A program made the position numbers and the translations under genes. Shown here piece by piece: positions 12,369 to 21,834 of a DNA stretch of 64,000 bases (its first letter is position 1; each line of letters begins with the position of its first letter). The notes under the pieces are model-generated. The model did not search any database, was not told the origin of the DNA, and saw nothing but the letters and a program-made list of their open reading frames with translations. Source of the stretch: Artocarpus heterophyllus (taxonomy: Eukaryota; Streptophyta; Magnoliopsida; Rosales; Moraceae); the NCBI GenBank assembly GCA_025403435.1, contig CM046341.1, positions 22,532,230 through 22,596,229 on the forward strand, given 5' to 3'.

Positions 12369-13998
12369 TCTGGTTCCAATCCTAACATTGGGAATGGAAA
12401 GAAGCAACTGACAAAGAATGGGAAGTCTTCTATTCCTGCTACTACCAAGAGTAAGAAGAAGAAAAAGAAGAACCCAAAGAAGCTTAAGTGCTTCTTCTGT
12501 GGAAAGGTCCAGCATATTAAGAAGCATTGCAAGGACTTCCTTTCCAAAGGAGGTAGGTGTGATCTTCTATATTTAGAAACTTGTTTGGTTGAGGAATCCA
12601 GTGATATTTGGGTCATAGATTCCGGTGCAACTAATCATGTTTGTGTTTCTCTGTAGGGGTTCAAAGAAACAAGAAGTCTGCTGCATGAAGACTTCACGCT
12701 TCGGATGGACGATGGATCCTTGGTCTCAGCAAAAGCAGTGGGAGACGTCCATCTTTATTTTGATAATTATAGGAATTTATTTTTGCAAGATTGTTTTTAT
12801 GTTCCTAAGTTTAAAAGGAATTTAATTTCTGTAGCTTGTTTATTTAAAGACTCCTACTTGGTTTCTTTTAATGATAAAGTGGTGATTCGTAAAAACAAAT
12901 CTTTTATCTGTTCTGGATGGATGCAAAATAATCTATATTTTATCAAACCTAATATGGACTTATTGCTTAATGCTGAGATAAATGATAATAACTCTAAAAG
13001 ACTTAAAACTTCTCACTCTAATAAGAATTATCTTTGGCATTTGCGCCTTGGTCATATTAACCTGAATAGGATTCAAAGGTTGGTAAGGGATGGACCATTA
13101 AGTCACTTAAAGGTGGAATCTATACCTCAATGTGAATCTTGTTTGGAGGGTAAAATGACTAAAAGACCATTCAGGTCTAAGGGCAATAGGGCCGAAGGGG
13201 TTCTAGAACTTGTGCGTAGTGATGTTTGTGGACCCATGAACATCCGAGCACGAGGAAGGTATGAGTACTTCGTCACTTTTATTGACGATTACTCAAGATA
13301 TGGGTATGTGTACCTGATGCACCACAAAATCAAAACTTTTGACAAGTTCAGGGAGTTTCAGGCTGAAGTGGAAAAGCAATTGGGTAGACCCATAAAGGCA
13401 CTTCGATCTGAGGTGGGGAATATCTTTCTGATGAGTTCTTGGAACACTTATTAGAGAATGGGATTTTATCCTATTTGACTGCGCCTAGGCACTCTATAGC
13501 AGAATGGCATAGCGGAGAGAAGGAATAGGACTTTGTTGGACATGATCAGGTCCATGATGAGTTATTCATCATTGCCTTTATCCTTTTGGGGATATGCGCT
13601 ACAAACCGCATGTTATCTTTTGAACAATGTGCCTTCAAAATCAGGTCCCTAAAACTCCTCACGAGTTGTGGACAGGTAGGAAGACATCCTTAAACCATAT
13701 TCGCATATGGGGATGTTCGGCTCATGGCTTATTTAAGGATCCGAATAAGTTGAAAGCACGTTCGGAAGTTTGCGTGTTTGTAGGATATCCAAAAGGGACT
13801 AAAGGGGGTTATTTTTATAACCCAAAGGAAAATAAAGTCATGGTTTCAACTAATGCAATTTTCCTTGAGGAGAGTTACATGGACGACTTTAAACCTCGAA
13901 GCAAAGTGGTGCTTGAGGAGTTTAGGAGTGATCCAATCACTCCAGAAGTTCCAAATGAAACCGTTCCTGATCAGTGTAGAAAAAGCAAACAAACCTGA
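12369..13998 (+). pseudogene. pol: copia-1 zinc knuckle, protease and integrase, broken
   Basis: Resumes copia-1 after the Tekay-1 insertion. A Lys-rich linker leads to the CCHC knuckle CFFCGKVQHIKKHC (12489-12530). The protease motif WVIDSGATNHVC has its catalytic Asp at 12618. A TAG at 12654-12656 (SL*GF) breaks the frame. From 12705 the frame is open for 249 codons: pre-integrase H-H-C-C region (LRLGHINLN, CESCLEGKMT) and the integrase core start FVTFIDDYSRYGYV. The second catalytic Asp region is damaged (LRSEVGN, where copia-2 has LRSDQGGEY), followed by a frameshift and a stop. Further integrase text (PHELWTGRKTSLNHIRIWGC) is at 13627-13998 in another frame. Confidence 0.85.
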
Positions 13999-15521
13999 AC
14001 AACAACCTCAGGGGCTTCAGGGTAGTGGAAGGATCAGGCATCAACCTGAGAGGTATATGTTCAATGGGGAGGTCTTCTTGGCTGAATCAGATGAACATGA
14101 CAAGGATCCTTATACTTACGCAAAAGCTATAGAGGATGTTGATTCAAAACTCTGGACAGAGGCCATGAATATAGAGATGAAGTCTATGGAGGCTAATCAT
14201 GTCTGGGAGCTTGTGGATCTTCCAAAAGGGGTAAAACCCATAGGGTGTAAGTGGATCTACAAGAGGAAAAGAGGAATGGATGGGAAGGTCGAAACCTTTA
14301 AGGCTAGACTAGTAGCTAAGGGTTATACGTAAAAGAAGGAATCGATTATGAGGAAACCTTCTCCCCTGTAGCCATGCTTAAGTCCATCCGGATTCTCGTA
14401 TCCATAGTTGTCGCTTTCGACTACGAGATTTGGCATATGGATGTCAAGACGGCTTTTTTAAATGGGTATCTTGATGAGTCCATTTATATGAAACAGCCAG
14501 ACGGCTTCAAGGTCACGGGTCAAGAAAATAAGGTTGTAAGCTGCTAAAGTCAATTTATGGACTTAAGCAGGCTTTTCGTTCTTGGAACATAAGATTTGAT
14601 CAGGTGATCAAGACTTATGGGTTCTCACAAAATGTGGATGAACCATGTGTTTACAAACACATTAAGGATGGGAAGACAAACACATTAAGGATGGGAAGGT
14701 GGTTTTTCTACTACTCTATGTAGATGACATTCTGCTAATTGGCAATGACGTTGGGGCATTGTCATCGGTCAAATTATGGTTGACCAAGTAGTTTGACATG
14801 AAGGACTTGGGTGAGGCTAATTTTGTTCTCGGTATCCTAATCTTTCGGGATAGGAAGAAAAAAATGATAGCTTTGTCTCAGGCCGGCTACATAGATAAAA
14901 TTCTCAGGAGGTTTGCAATGAAGGATTCAAAGAAAGGTGGGAACCATCTAGGTCTGGAATTACTCTTTCTAAGAAAGACTCTCCAAAGTCTTATGAAGAA
15001 AGAGAATACATGAAGAAGGCCTCGGCTGTGGGTAGTCTCATGTATGCCATGTTTTGCATATGATCGGACATTAGTTATGCGGTCAAGATTGTAAGTCGAT
15101 TTCAGGCGGATCCAGGAGCGAACCACTGGGTTGCGGTAAAGCATATTTTCAAGTACCAGCGAAGGACTCGAGGGTATATGCTTGTATATTCAGGTGAGGA
15201 CTTAACTCCTCTAGGATACATTGACGCAGATTTTCAATCCTGTCTGGATTCTACGAAATCGACTTCAGGTTTTGTGTTTACTCTAGGCGGCGGTGCCATT
15301 AGTTGGAGAAGTGCTAAGCAAGATTGCACTTCGGATTCAACGATGGAGGCCGAGTATGTGGCAGCTAGTGATGCTTCGAAAGAAGTAATGTGGCTCCGCA
15401 AGTTCCTTGGGGATCTTAATGTAATTCCTTAAATGGATAAGGCAGTATCACTATACAGTGATAACAGTGCGGCGGTAGCTAATACTAAGGAACCGAGATT
15501 TCACAAGAAGAGCAAGCATAT
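13999..15521 (+). pseudogene. pol: copia-1 reverse transcriptase and RNase H, broken and 3'-truncated
   Basis: RT starts around 14130 (WTEAMNIEMKSME, CKWIYKRKRGMDGKVETFKA), with a stop after AKGYT at 14330-14332. It continues with YEETFSPVAMLKSIR, WHMDVKTAFLNGYL and the intact YVDD box at 14717-14728. Several single-base shifts and a 23-bp tandem duplication at 14653-14698 disrupt it. RNase H is seen at 15178-15432 (GYIDADFQSCLDSTKS, DSTMEAEYVAASDA) and then SLYSDNSAAVANTKE, cut at 15521 by the Athila-1 LTR inside KKSKHI. The last part of the element and its 3' LTR are not present to the right. Confidence 0.85.
14653..14698 (+). repeat. 23-bp perfect tandem duplication in copia-1 RT
   Basis: The 23 bases from ACAAACACATTAAGG at 14653 are repeated without change at 14676-14698. 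Copia-2 has a single copy at the equivalent place (about 30180-30200). Because 23 is not a multiple of 3, this duplication alone shifts the frame ahead of the YVDD box. Confidence 0.9.
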
Positions 15522-17573
15522 TGGTCTCGCGTCTATTTACGCATTTTAAACTAACCTCAAGCATAAGGTTGTCTCAAGTAATATTTACTCGGTGAATCCA
15601 AGGTCGAACCCACAGGAAATGATTTATTCAGTTCTAGTACATGTATTATATTAACTTTTTCTTTTTATTTTAGCTGAAAATTTTGAGGATTAATATTTAT
15701 TATTCACAGAATGTATTTACAATATTTACACATTTTTACAACATTTTTCATTTTTTTAATTTTGATAATTTGAAACTTTAATAACAAGAAATGCAATCAA
15801 TAACTTTAGCAGAGTAACAACAATAATAACAACAATTTAACAATAATAACAGGACTAAGGTTCGAAGGTTCTATTCTGACAATTATCTTCAATATATTTT
15901 AGTTTCGCTTTTTATTTATTAGTTGATTTAAGTGTATACTATGCCATCTTATGTTGACCATAAATCAGGATTTACCAAGCATTTACTGTGCCATTCCATG
16001 TCTATAATGTAGCAAAAACACAACTTAATAAATAAGCAGCATTTCAACATAACTTAACTAAACTAACAACCAAGATAGTAAGTTAAGCATTTACCGAGCC
16101 ATTCTCTGTCTACGAGTAATCAAGGTCCTCCCAAGCATTATCCGCGTCAGTCTATGTCTTCGATAAATCAGAACCGTAATTTTGGCAGAGTTCTAGCTAA
16201 GAAAATATTGAAATTCTAAGTTTTCTAAGAAAATATTTTGGCATTACAACAGCTTAGAAAACTAAGAAAAACCTAAAAAATATTTAAGATAATTTTGCTA
16301 GAATTTTCCCCTCTCCCCTTAGCTAAAAAGAAATTTAAAAAGACATAATTAATAAAATACTACTAATATTATTGAGCATAATTTTTACAACATAAACTAG
16401 AAAATATTTTACAAGAAACTAGACTGAAAACTGGAATAAAAACTAGACTATAACAAATACAACAGTATTTTCATACTATGAGAGGGGATTCTCAACTGAG
16501 GCAAATGCCTCGGTATTTATAAGGAATCAGATTTACTAACGTCCATTGATAATTAATGCTTTTTCCTATTGAAAGTTGACCGATTTGAATTATTTTCTTC
16601 TTCTTTCACGCTGATCCGCGTTGGTGAGAATGCAAGTTTGAGTTTGTAATCCAGTGTGACGTAGACCAGACCAGCACGGAACAGGCACGATCTGAACCGT
16701 TCAAAATGAGATCCAATGGCTGTCAGATGCGGGCAAGATGGGCCCTAGGTGGGACCAAGATTTAAGGCCGATGGATGAGTCAAAGTATTCAGATCTGACG
16801 GTTCAGAGAACGGATGCACATGGACACGACCGTACACGATTGGACACGCCTGTTGCACCCTCTAAGACACGCTGCAGCTTGTTGGCGCATGTGATGCACG
16901 TGCCAATCATATCTCGACACGTGGACCGCACTGTAAGATTCCGCTGATGCATCGGTTGACACGCGTCTCTTCCTCGGACGGCTGAGATTAATTTGACAGT
17001 GAATCCGATGGTCATTTGATTTCCAATTTTATTCGTTTTGATGTCGTTTTACTCCGTTTTTCCTCCAGATTTCAAATCTAAAATCACAATCACACTAATA
17101 TTAATTATTTTACAAACATAATATTTGTTAAAAATATTTATTTTACATTAAAACACACAAAATTAAATAAAAACTCCTAAAATTTTCAGTCTCTTACGGT
17201 TTAGCACAGATATAATTTTTATGACTTGGAAATATTTTTAAAAATTACTAAAAATATAAGAAGACATATTTATAAACTTAAAACACACTATCAAACACAC
17301 TAAAACTCAAAATAAAATAACCGTATTACTTTTATGGTTTTGACTATTTACAGACTAGACACTTATTTAACACACCAAAATGACTCTAAAAATTACTAAA
17401 AATATTATTAAACATAAAAACACACTAAAAATGCATTTTTAAACACATTTTCACACCAAGACACAAAAATACTTATTAACACAGAATGCTATTAATTAGA
17501 GGATTTAATGAGAAATAAAAGCGTAAATAAATGATTTAAGCCTTAGAAAATGTACACTTTTATAGTCTCATCA
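15522..17573 (-). repeat. Athila-1 3' LTR
   Basis: In element orientation it begins TGATGAGACTATAAAAG at 17573 and ends CGAGACCA at 15522. The first 600 bases (plus coordinates) match 25296-25917. The U3 part at about 16600-17050 is related to both Athila-2 LTRs. It contains ACGT-core motifs such as CACGTG at 16918-16923. Frames inside it are not genes. Confidence 0.88.
16512..16524 (-). promoter_or_regulatory. Probable LTR TATA box, Athila-1
   Basis: On - the sequence reads CCTTATAAATACC, a good plant TATA box about 1,050 bp into the LTR. Athila-2 has CTATAAATAG at the matching place in both LTRs. Upstream G-box/ABRE-like CACGTG sites suggest bZIP/bHLH control (inference). Confidence 0.6.
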
Positions 17574-17585
17574 CACCCCCTAACC
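17574..17585 (-). other. Polypurine tract of Athila-1
   Basis: On - this reads GGTTAGGGGGTG directly before the LTR start TGATGAGAC. Athila-2 has GGTTGGGGGGTG at the same position. Confidence 0.85.
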
Positions 17586-19321
17586 AGCTTATTGCTAGTC
17601 TCTAGCAACTAAAGTGATAAAACTTAAAACAGGCAAAAGATTTTTTTTTTTTTATAAACTTGCGATTCCTCATTGATTTCCCTCAGGGTTTATCTCATAT
17701 TCATGCCTCAAAGTAAAGATGTAAACACTAACTAAGTTATGATTCATTTCTAAAGTTCGTCAATTATTTAAGATGAATTTTTCTCTCTGTGTGTGAATTT
17801 CTATTACTAATCAATGCATATTAACCAGATAAATTTATATTAATATATCTTAATTTATTTAAATAAATTCTTATAAACTTATTTTTCATCCCTCTCTCCA
17901 CTAATGTAGAATAACACCTTGTTAAAGACCTTTTAGGACTTTATTCGGCTTGTAATGTAAGGCTTGGGTTAAAGGCATGATGGAAGATATATTTGAGGCT
18001 TAGTTTACCTATAAGACACTTACAAAAATCCCGAACCTTTAAAATGTAAAATCCAATTCCCAAAGTTTATAATCCCGAATTCGAAATGAATTTTCCTTTG
18101 TCAACCACTTTTTATTTAACTTTCTTCTTCTTCTTCTTCTTCTTCTTTTGTTTTTTTTGTTTTTTTTATAAAATAACTAATGAGTTACGTACATATTTTA
18201 CAGAGGTAGCTGATATTCTTAACTCATCCTAACCTCATAAATCCGAATTCGCTTGAAAGAACAAATGCCTTATGAGTGAGAGGTACAAGAAAAGGATTAT
18301 GAATTTATTAAAAAGGCTAGGCTTAATATATGGGTAACAAAGAAAATAGAACATTAAGCATAACGAAGTAACTAGGGATATAGAATGTAAACAGGTTAGC
18401 TTCAAAGGCTCAAACGATCCAAAGATGGCCTAAATTATATCTATAACTTAGTGTTAATCTAGGATTTCATCTCAAGAGGGATTCAAACAAGTTATAAGAT
18501 TTTATAAAAATAAACTAAATCATACTAACATAAACAGTCTCTAAATTAATATAACAAATCATAGTGCAAGATTAAGTGTTCAAACTTTGGAAAAATTTCA
18601 TCCTAAACATATGGCAAACTAAAGAAACTAACATAAACTTAAATAGTATTTAAAATTTACCATAAGTGATGGAAATGATATAATATTGATATCGTCATTG
18701 GATAGGAGGCAAATCACCAAAATATTTTTAGATTTTTAAATTTTTTTTTATTTTTTTATTTTTTGAGTTGTTTTTTTTTTTTTAATAAATGCAATGCAAA
18801 CACACAGTTTTTTTTTTTTACAATCATGTAGAAACACGTTTCAAGAATGCTAGTCACTCCATTACTCAGCTATTTCTACCAACATGAAGATGCGTTTCAA
18901 GAAGAATAAATACTCCTTACCTCAGCCATCTTCAAACTTTGATGCTACAAAAGAAAGATGTAGAGATGAGAATTTTACAAACACAAAGGACTTCATTTTC
19001 GGACCATTATCGAGACGTTTTTCAGGACAAAACCTTCACTCAGCCATCTCGACCTATGAACACATGAATCTTAAAGTCTTACAAACAGCACACTTTTTTT
19101 TTCGCTTCGTTTTTAAAACTAGTCCTAGATTCAATCACAAAAGAAAAAAAAAATTGACACAACCTTCTCCCCCCAACCTAAATTGAACACTATTCCCAAT
19201 GTTTAACAAGATTAAGTAAGAAGACTAACAACATATAATTACAAGGCTGGTTATTCAAAGACAAACGCACAAACAAAGACAAAAACAATAATGTTATAAG
19301 TAAAACTAAAAGAGGTAGAGT
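17586..19321 (-). other. Athila-1 3' non-coding region
   Basis: AT-rich, with homopolymer runs and a TTC microsatellite at 18122-18148. No credible coding frame on either strand; the 100-codon + frame at 18884 is low-complexity. It contains a second purine tract at 19161-19180 (- strand) that is shared with Athila-2. Confidence 0.6.
19161..19180 (-). other. Internal polypurine-like tract shared with Athila-2
   Basis: On - the 20 bases TAGGTTGGGGGGAGAAGGTT. The matching site in Athila-2 (44251-44270) differs at one position, although the flanks are far less alike. Its resemblance to the terminal purine tract suggests a second plus-strand priming site or a relic of one (inference). Confidence 0.6.
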
Positions 19322-19959
19322 TCAGAGAGAAAGATCCCAATCTTGTTTGTGTTTTCCGCAGAACTTTGATGTTGCAGTGACCGCTTCAGGATCAATGACG
19401 TGCATTTTTTCGAGCAATTCCTCTACAATAGTGGCAGAGATAAAAATCTTTCTTCCTGACTCATCAAGAAACTTTTGTTCCACAGCATGATCTAAAAAAC
19501 TAAGCAAATTGTCAAAGTAACCATTTATATTTAACAAACCAACAGGTTTAGAGTGTAGTCCTAACAATTTCCAACTAGCAATGGCAAAAAGTTCTTCTAG
19601 AGTTCCTAAACCTCCAGGCAAATCAATGAAAGCATCAGAAGCAAACTCATGTCTCTTATTCGCTTAGGCATACCTACAACTATTTTTTCAACACCAATGG
19701 TAGGACCACATAAACGACTTTGAGCAAGGACACCTGGAATAATACCTAAAGCTCTAGTACCTCCAGAACGTCTTCCAGCAGAGACAGTACCCATTAAACC
19801 TAGACTACCTCCTCCATAGACAAGGTTTATCTTTTTCGTAGCCAAGACATAGCCTAAATGAAATGCAGTTTCTATGTAATCAATGCCTTTTCCTGATTTA
19901 GTACCACAAAACACATAGATATTGTTGAACTTTAAAAATGACTGGGACGAGGAATCCAT
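19322..19959 (-). pseudogene. LOG-like cytokinin riboside 5'-monophosphate phosphoribohydrolase, one frameshift
   Basis: Two overlapping - frames (19959-19606 and 19621-19322) form one protein of about 212 residues, the usual length of plant LOG proteins. Part 1 has the LOG/TIGR00730 nucleotide-fold start YVFCGTKSGKG, then KINLVYGGGSLGLMGTVS and RALGIIPGVL. It reaches MPKRIRDM, which aligns with the family's MHxRKxxM, the basic residue being kept. One base is missing at about 19646-19648; the other frame then resumes as FASDAFIDLPGGLGTLEELF, containing PGGxGTxxE, and ends ...KPVGLLNINGYFDNLLSFLD... to a stop at 19322-19324. LOG enzymes release active cytokinin bases from their nucleotides in the cytosol/nucleus (family knowledge). 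Plant LOG genes normally contain several introns and this copy has none, so capture from a spliced RNA is likely. The orientation is the same as Gag. With the shift it is probably inactive here. Confidence 0.85.
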
Positions 19960-20573
19960 AATAATTACTAAGACAAAGACTTCTCTCTTTTTTTTTTTTT
20001 GACTGACTCTATCTTACAAATTCGCTCTGAGAAAAACTTAAGAACTAAAAGGATTTTATAAAAACCTAAAGAGAACGTTGGGTAAAATTAAATAAAGACA
20101 GCTGTGATGACATACAAGGACAGATAAATGTGACACCCCTGCAGACAACTTGTACCTGACAACACTATTAACCTTTTGACAAACTAGACTTTACTGTACA
20201 ACTTTTGACAAATGGGACTAAATTTTAAAATTCGAAGCAAAGCTTATCTTACACGACACACAAGGTACCTACCGAAGAAAATTATGCATCTGACAAAAGA
20301 AGAAAAGTCAAGATATTATTATTATAAGATAAACGGTACTATCACAATTATTAAACAACAACTGTATAAATCACAAAAATAAAAATCTTTTTGTTGATGA
20401 AATTTTATTCGAGAATGAGTTGAAAAAAACTTTTGTTCATCAAAATGTGTTTTTAGAAATTCCGTTGCTCAGCCGCTTTGATGATTTTTTTCATTAAAAC
20501 TATGATCATACCTCGAATAAATTTTTAATTTTTTTTAAGACAAACAAACAAAGAAACACAGAAAAATACCTTA
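19960..20573 (-). other. Spacer between the two cargo ORFs, with LOG upstream region
   Basis: No coding frame. On - it holds a possible poly(A) signal AATAAA (20403-20408) for the upstream ORF, then AT-rich sequence, then a TATA box 92 bp before the LOG ATG and a short leader containing an A-rich run at about 19989-20000. Confidence 0.5.
20051..20066 (-). promoter_or_regulatory. Probable TATA box of the LOG-like ORF
   Basis: On - the sequence GGTTTTTATAAAATCC lies about 92 bp before the ATG at 19959. A start site about 30 bp further on would give a leader of roughly 60 bases. Judged on composition and position only. Confidence 0.45.
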
Positions 20574-20696
20574 CAGACCTTGTTCTGAAGTAGAAGGATC
20601 TTGAGTCTGTTTTCCATCTAACATTCTCGCAAACTGAATAGTTGGGTCTTTTAGCGTCAGATTCCCAAGACGTTCTTTTTCTTCATGAAATTGAGG
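20574..20696 (-). other. In-frame extension after the stop of the cysteine-rich ORF
   Basis: Directly after the TAG at 20697-20699 the same frame stays open for about 40 codons (PQFHEEKERLGNLTLKDPT ... STSEQGL) to a TAA near 20574. It reads like ordinary hydrophilic protein sequence, not random noise. Either the TAG is a recent Gln-to-stop change, as in other genes of this window, or it is a read-through site. Confidence 0.5.
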
Positions 20697-21125
20697 CTAG
20701 GGTTGTTTCATAGCCCCCCAAACGTATCCACTTAGATGGGACTCAAGAGAAACTCGGAGATCTTTTAAGTTTTCATTCCTAAGACCATTTTTATAAAACT
20801 GAATTTTATCGTCCCTATTTCTAGGTACGAAACCAGGTGAGGGACATTTTCCAGAATAAGTTTGACGAGAACATTTATGACATTTTGACTCCATACGACT
20901 AGCTCTTCTTTTTCTAGCACACAGACTTATACCCATACCAGGCAAACCTACATTATTTACATCACTTGAACGAGCAAGACCTTCTATGTACATCTTAACA
21001 TTAGTAGGAAGCTTAAAACGTGAAAGTACCCAAAGACGAGTGACTCTAGTTTTGTACTTCTTTCTGATCTCTCTTTGAGAAAGCGAAGGGAAATATTTCT
21101 TTAAGTGCTCATATTTCGGATCCAT
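20697..21125 (-). CDS. Cysteine-rich basic protein resembling plant-virus nucleic-acid-binding proteins
   Basis: 142 codons on -, with the ATG at 21125 the first after a TATA box and CT-rich leader. The N-terminus is basic (LSQREIRKKYKTRVTRL). Next comes a short helix-like part (LPTNVKMYIEGLARS), then a Gly-containing turn, then an arginine-rich motif CARKRRASR followed by CHKCSRQTYSGKC and a hydrophilic tail. This order (LP...A, ARKRRA, CxxC plus a later Cys) is the layout of the small cysteine-rich proteins at the 3' end of carlavirus- and allexivirus-type genomes. Those are nucleic-acid-binding proteins, several of which suppress RNA silencing (family knowledge). The match is by motif only. 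A Gag CCHC knuckle is less likely because the spacing and ARM motif differ and Gag has its own knuckle upstream. It lies where pol would be in an Athila element. Function here is inferred, not shown. Confidence 0.6.
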   Translation of the reverse strand: MDPKYEHLKKYFPSLSQREIRKKYKTRVTRLWVLSRFKLPTNVKMYIEGLARSSDVNNVGLPGMGISLCARKRRASRMESKCHKCSRQTYSGKCPSPGFVPRNRDDKIQFYKNGLRNENLKDLRVSLESHLSGYVWGAMKQP

Positions 21126-21129
21126 GATT

Positions 21130-21362
21130 GAGAAATTGAGATTCTTGAGAGTGAATTGAAAGCTTTAAGAGAGAGTTCGAGAGAGAATTGTAAAGATTTT
21201 TATGGAAGCAGAAGAAAAGAAGATTGAAGATCTTCTAGAAAAAGTGTTTGAAAGATTGAAGAACTTTGAAAGAGTTTTGAAGAATTTCTCAGAATTTTAG
21301 TGAGAAGGCAGAGAGAATTCGAGAGAGAGAACAAGAAATTTAGAGAGAGAAAGAACAAAGAT
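21130..21362 (-). promoter_or_regulatory. CT-rich leader of the cysteine-rich ORF
   Basis: On - this is a pyrimidine-rich stretch (TTCTTTCTCTCTCTAAATTT and similar) between the TATA box and the ATG, typical of plant 5' UTRs and Y-patch core promoters. The opposite strand is GA-rich and has no gene. Confidence 0.5.
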
Positions 21363-21387
21363 TTCTGAGCTTAGATGCACAGTAACA

Positions 21388-21398
21388 GATTTTATAGA
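21388..21398 (-). promoter_or_regulatory. TATA box of the internal promoter
   Basis: On - it reads TCTATAAAATC, a near-consensus plant TATA box, about 265 bp before the ATG at 21125 and followed by the CT-rich leader. It is far from either LTR, so it would give an internal, subgenomic-like transcript. Confidence 0.55.
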
Positions 21399-21456
21399 CA
21401 AGGGGTAGACTTCTGTTCAGACATGGGGAAGACTATTCAGATGCATGCGAGAGTAA

Positions 21457-21492
21457 TGGGCTCAACTAAAATGGGCCAAACTAAAATGGGCC
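21457..21492 (-). promoter_or_regulatory. Three site II (TGGGCC/T) motifs at 15-bp spacing
   Basis: TGGGCT at 21457, TGGGCC at 21472 and TGGGCC at 21487 (plus-strand reading) in a 15-bp tandem repeat, 60-105 bp upstream of the TATA box on -. TGGGCC/T 'site II' elements bind TCP factors and mark plant promoters active in dividing cells (family knowledge). Activity here is inference. Confidence 0.55.
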
Positions 21493-21550
21493 AAAGAAAG
21501 GTAACCTAACAGATTACTCAAAAATGAAAATATTTTTGTGTTTTTTTTTT

Positions 21551-21580
21551 AATTTAATTTAATTTAATTTAATTTAATTT
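21551..21580. repeat. AATTT microsatellite
   Basis: Six copies of AATTT in tandem, flanked by T runs, between protease and the internal promoter of Athila-1. Confidence 0.95.
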
Positions 21581-21834
21581 TTTATTTTATATCTTTTTTG
21601 TTTTTGTTTTTTTTATAAAGATCTAAAATTTAGAAAAATTCGTTGAAAATTATTTCATTAAAATGCATTTCTAGAGGCCGTTGATACAAAAATGCCAACT
21701 AATCATACTGATTATAACCTCCATAATTTCTGTCATTTTAATGAATTTTTGAAATTATTTTTCTGATTTTTAGGAAAAACAAAGAAAATAAAGATACAAC
21801 AAACAAATACAAAAACATAAACATAATACAAACA

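Larger units (their letters stand above)
1..15521 (+). mobile_element. Ty1/copia retrotransposon copia-1, split by Tekay-1
   Basis: Parts 1-1496 and 12364-15521 read on + as one copia element: gag, zinc knuckle, protease, integrase, RT and RNase H in that order, which is the Ty1/copia order. Its middle is displaced by a complete gypsy element at 1497-12363. Its 3' end is lost at 15521, where the Athila-1 LTR begins inside the RNase H segment. The RT wording resembles Angela/TAR-type copias, but the lineage is an inference. No 5' LTR boundary or primer-binding site could be recognised in the first 860 bases, so the 5' end may lie outside the window. Confidence 0.85.

Noticed and set aside
18884..19186. 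100-codon + frame next to the LOG-like gene
   Set aside because: Antisense in the Athila-1 3' non-coding region, composed partly of A-runs; no family features.
19322..19959. LOG-like frame as an ordinary host gene
   Set aside because: It has no introns, lies between the protease and 3' LTR of a retroelement in the same orientation, and no other host sequence surrounds it.
20820..20880. CHKC...C of the cysteine-rich ORF read as a Gag CCHC zinc knuckle
   Set aside because: Spacing does not fit CX2CX4HX4C, it follows an ARKRRA motif, and the Gag knuckle (damaged) is already present upstream near 23600.
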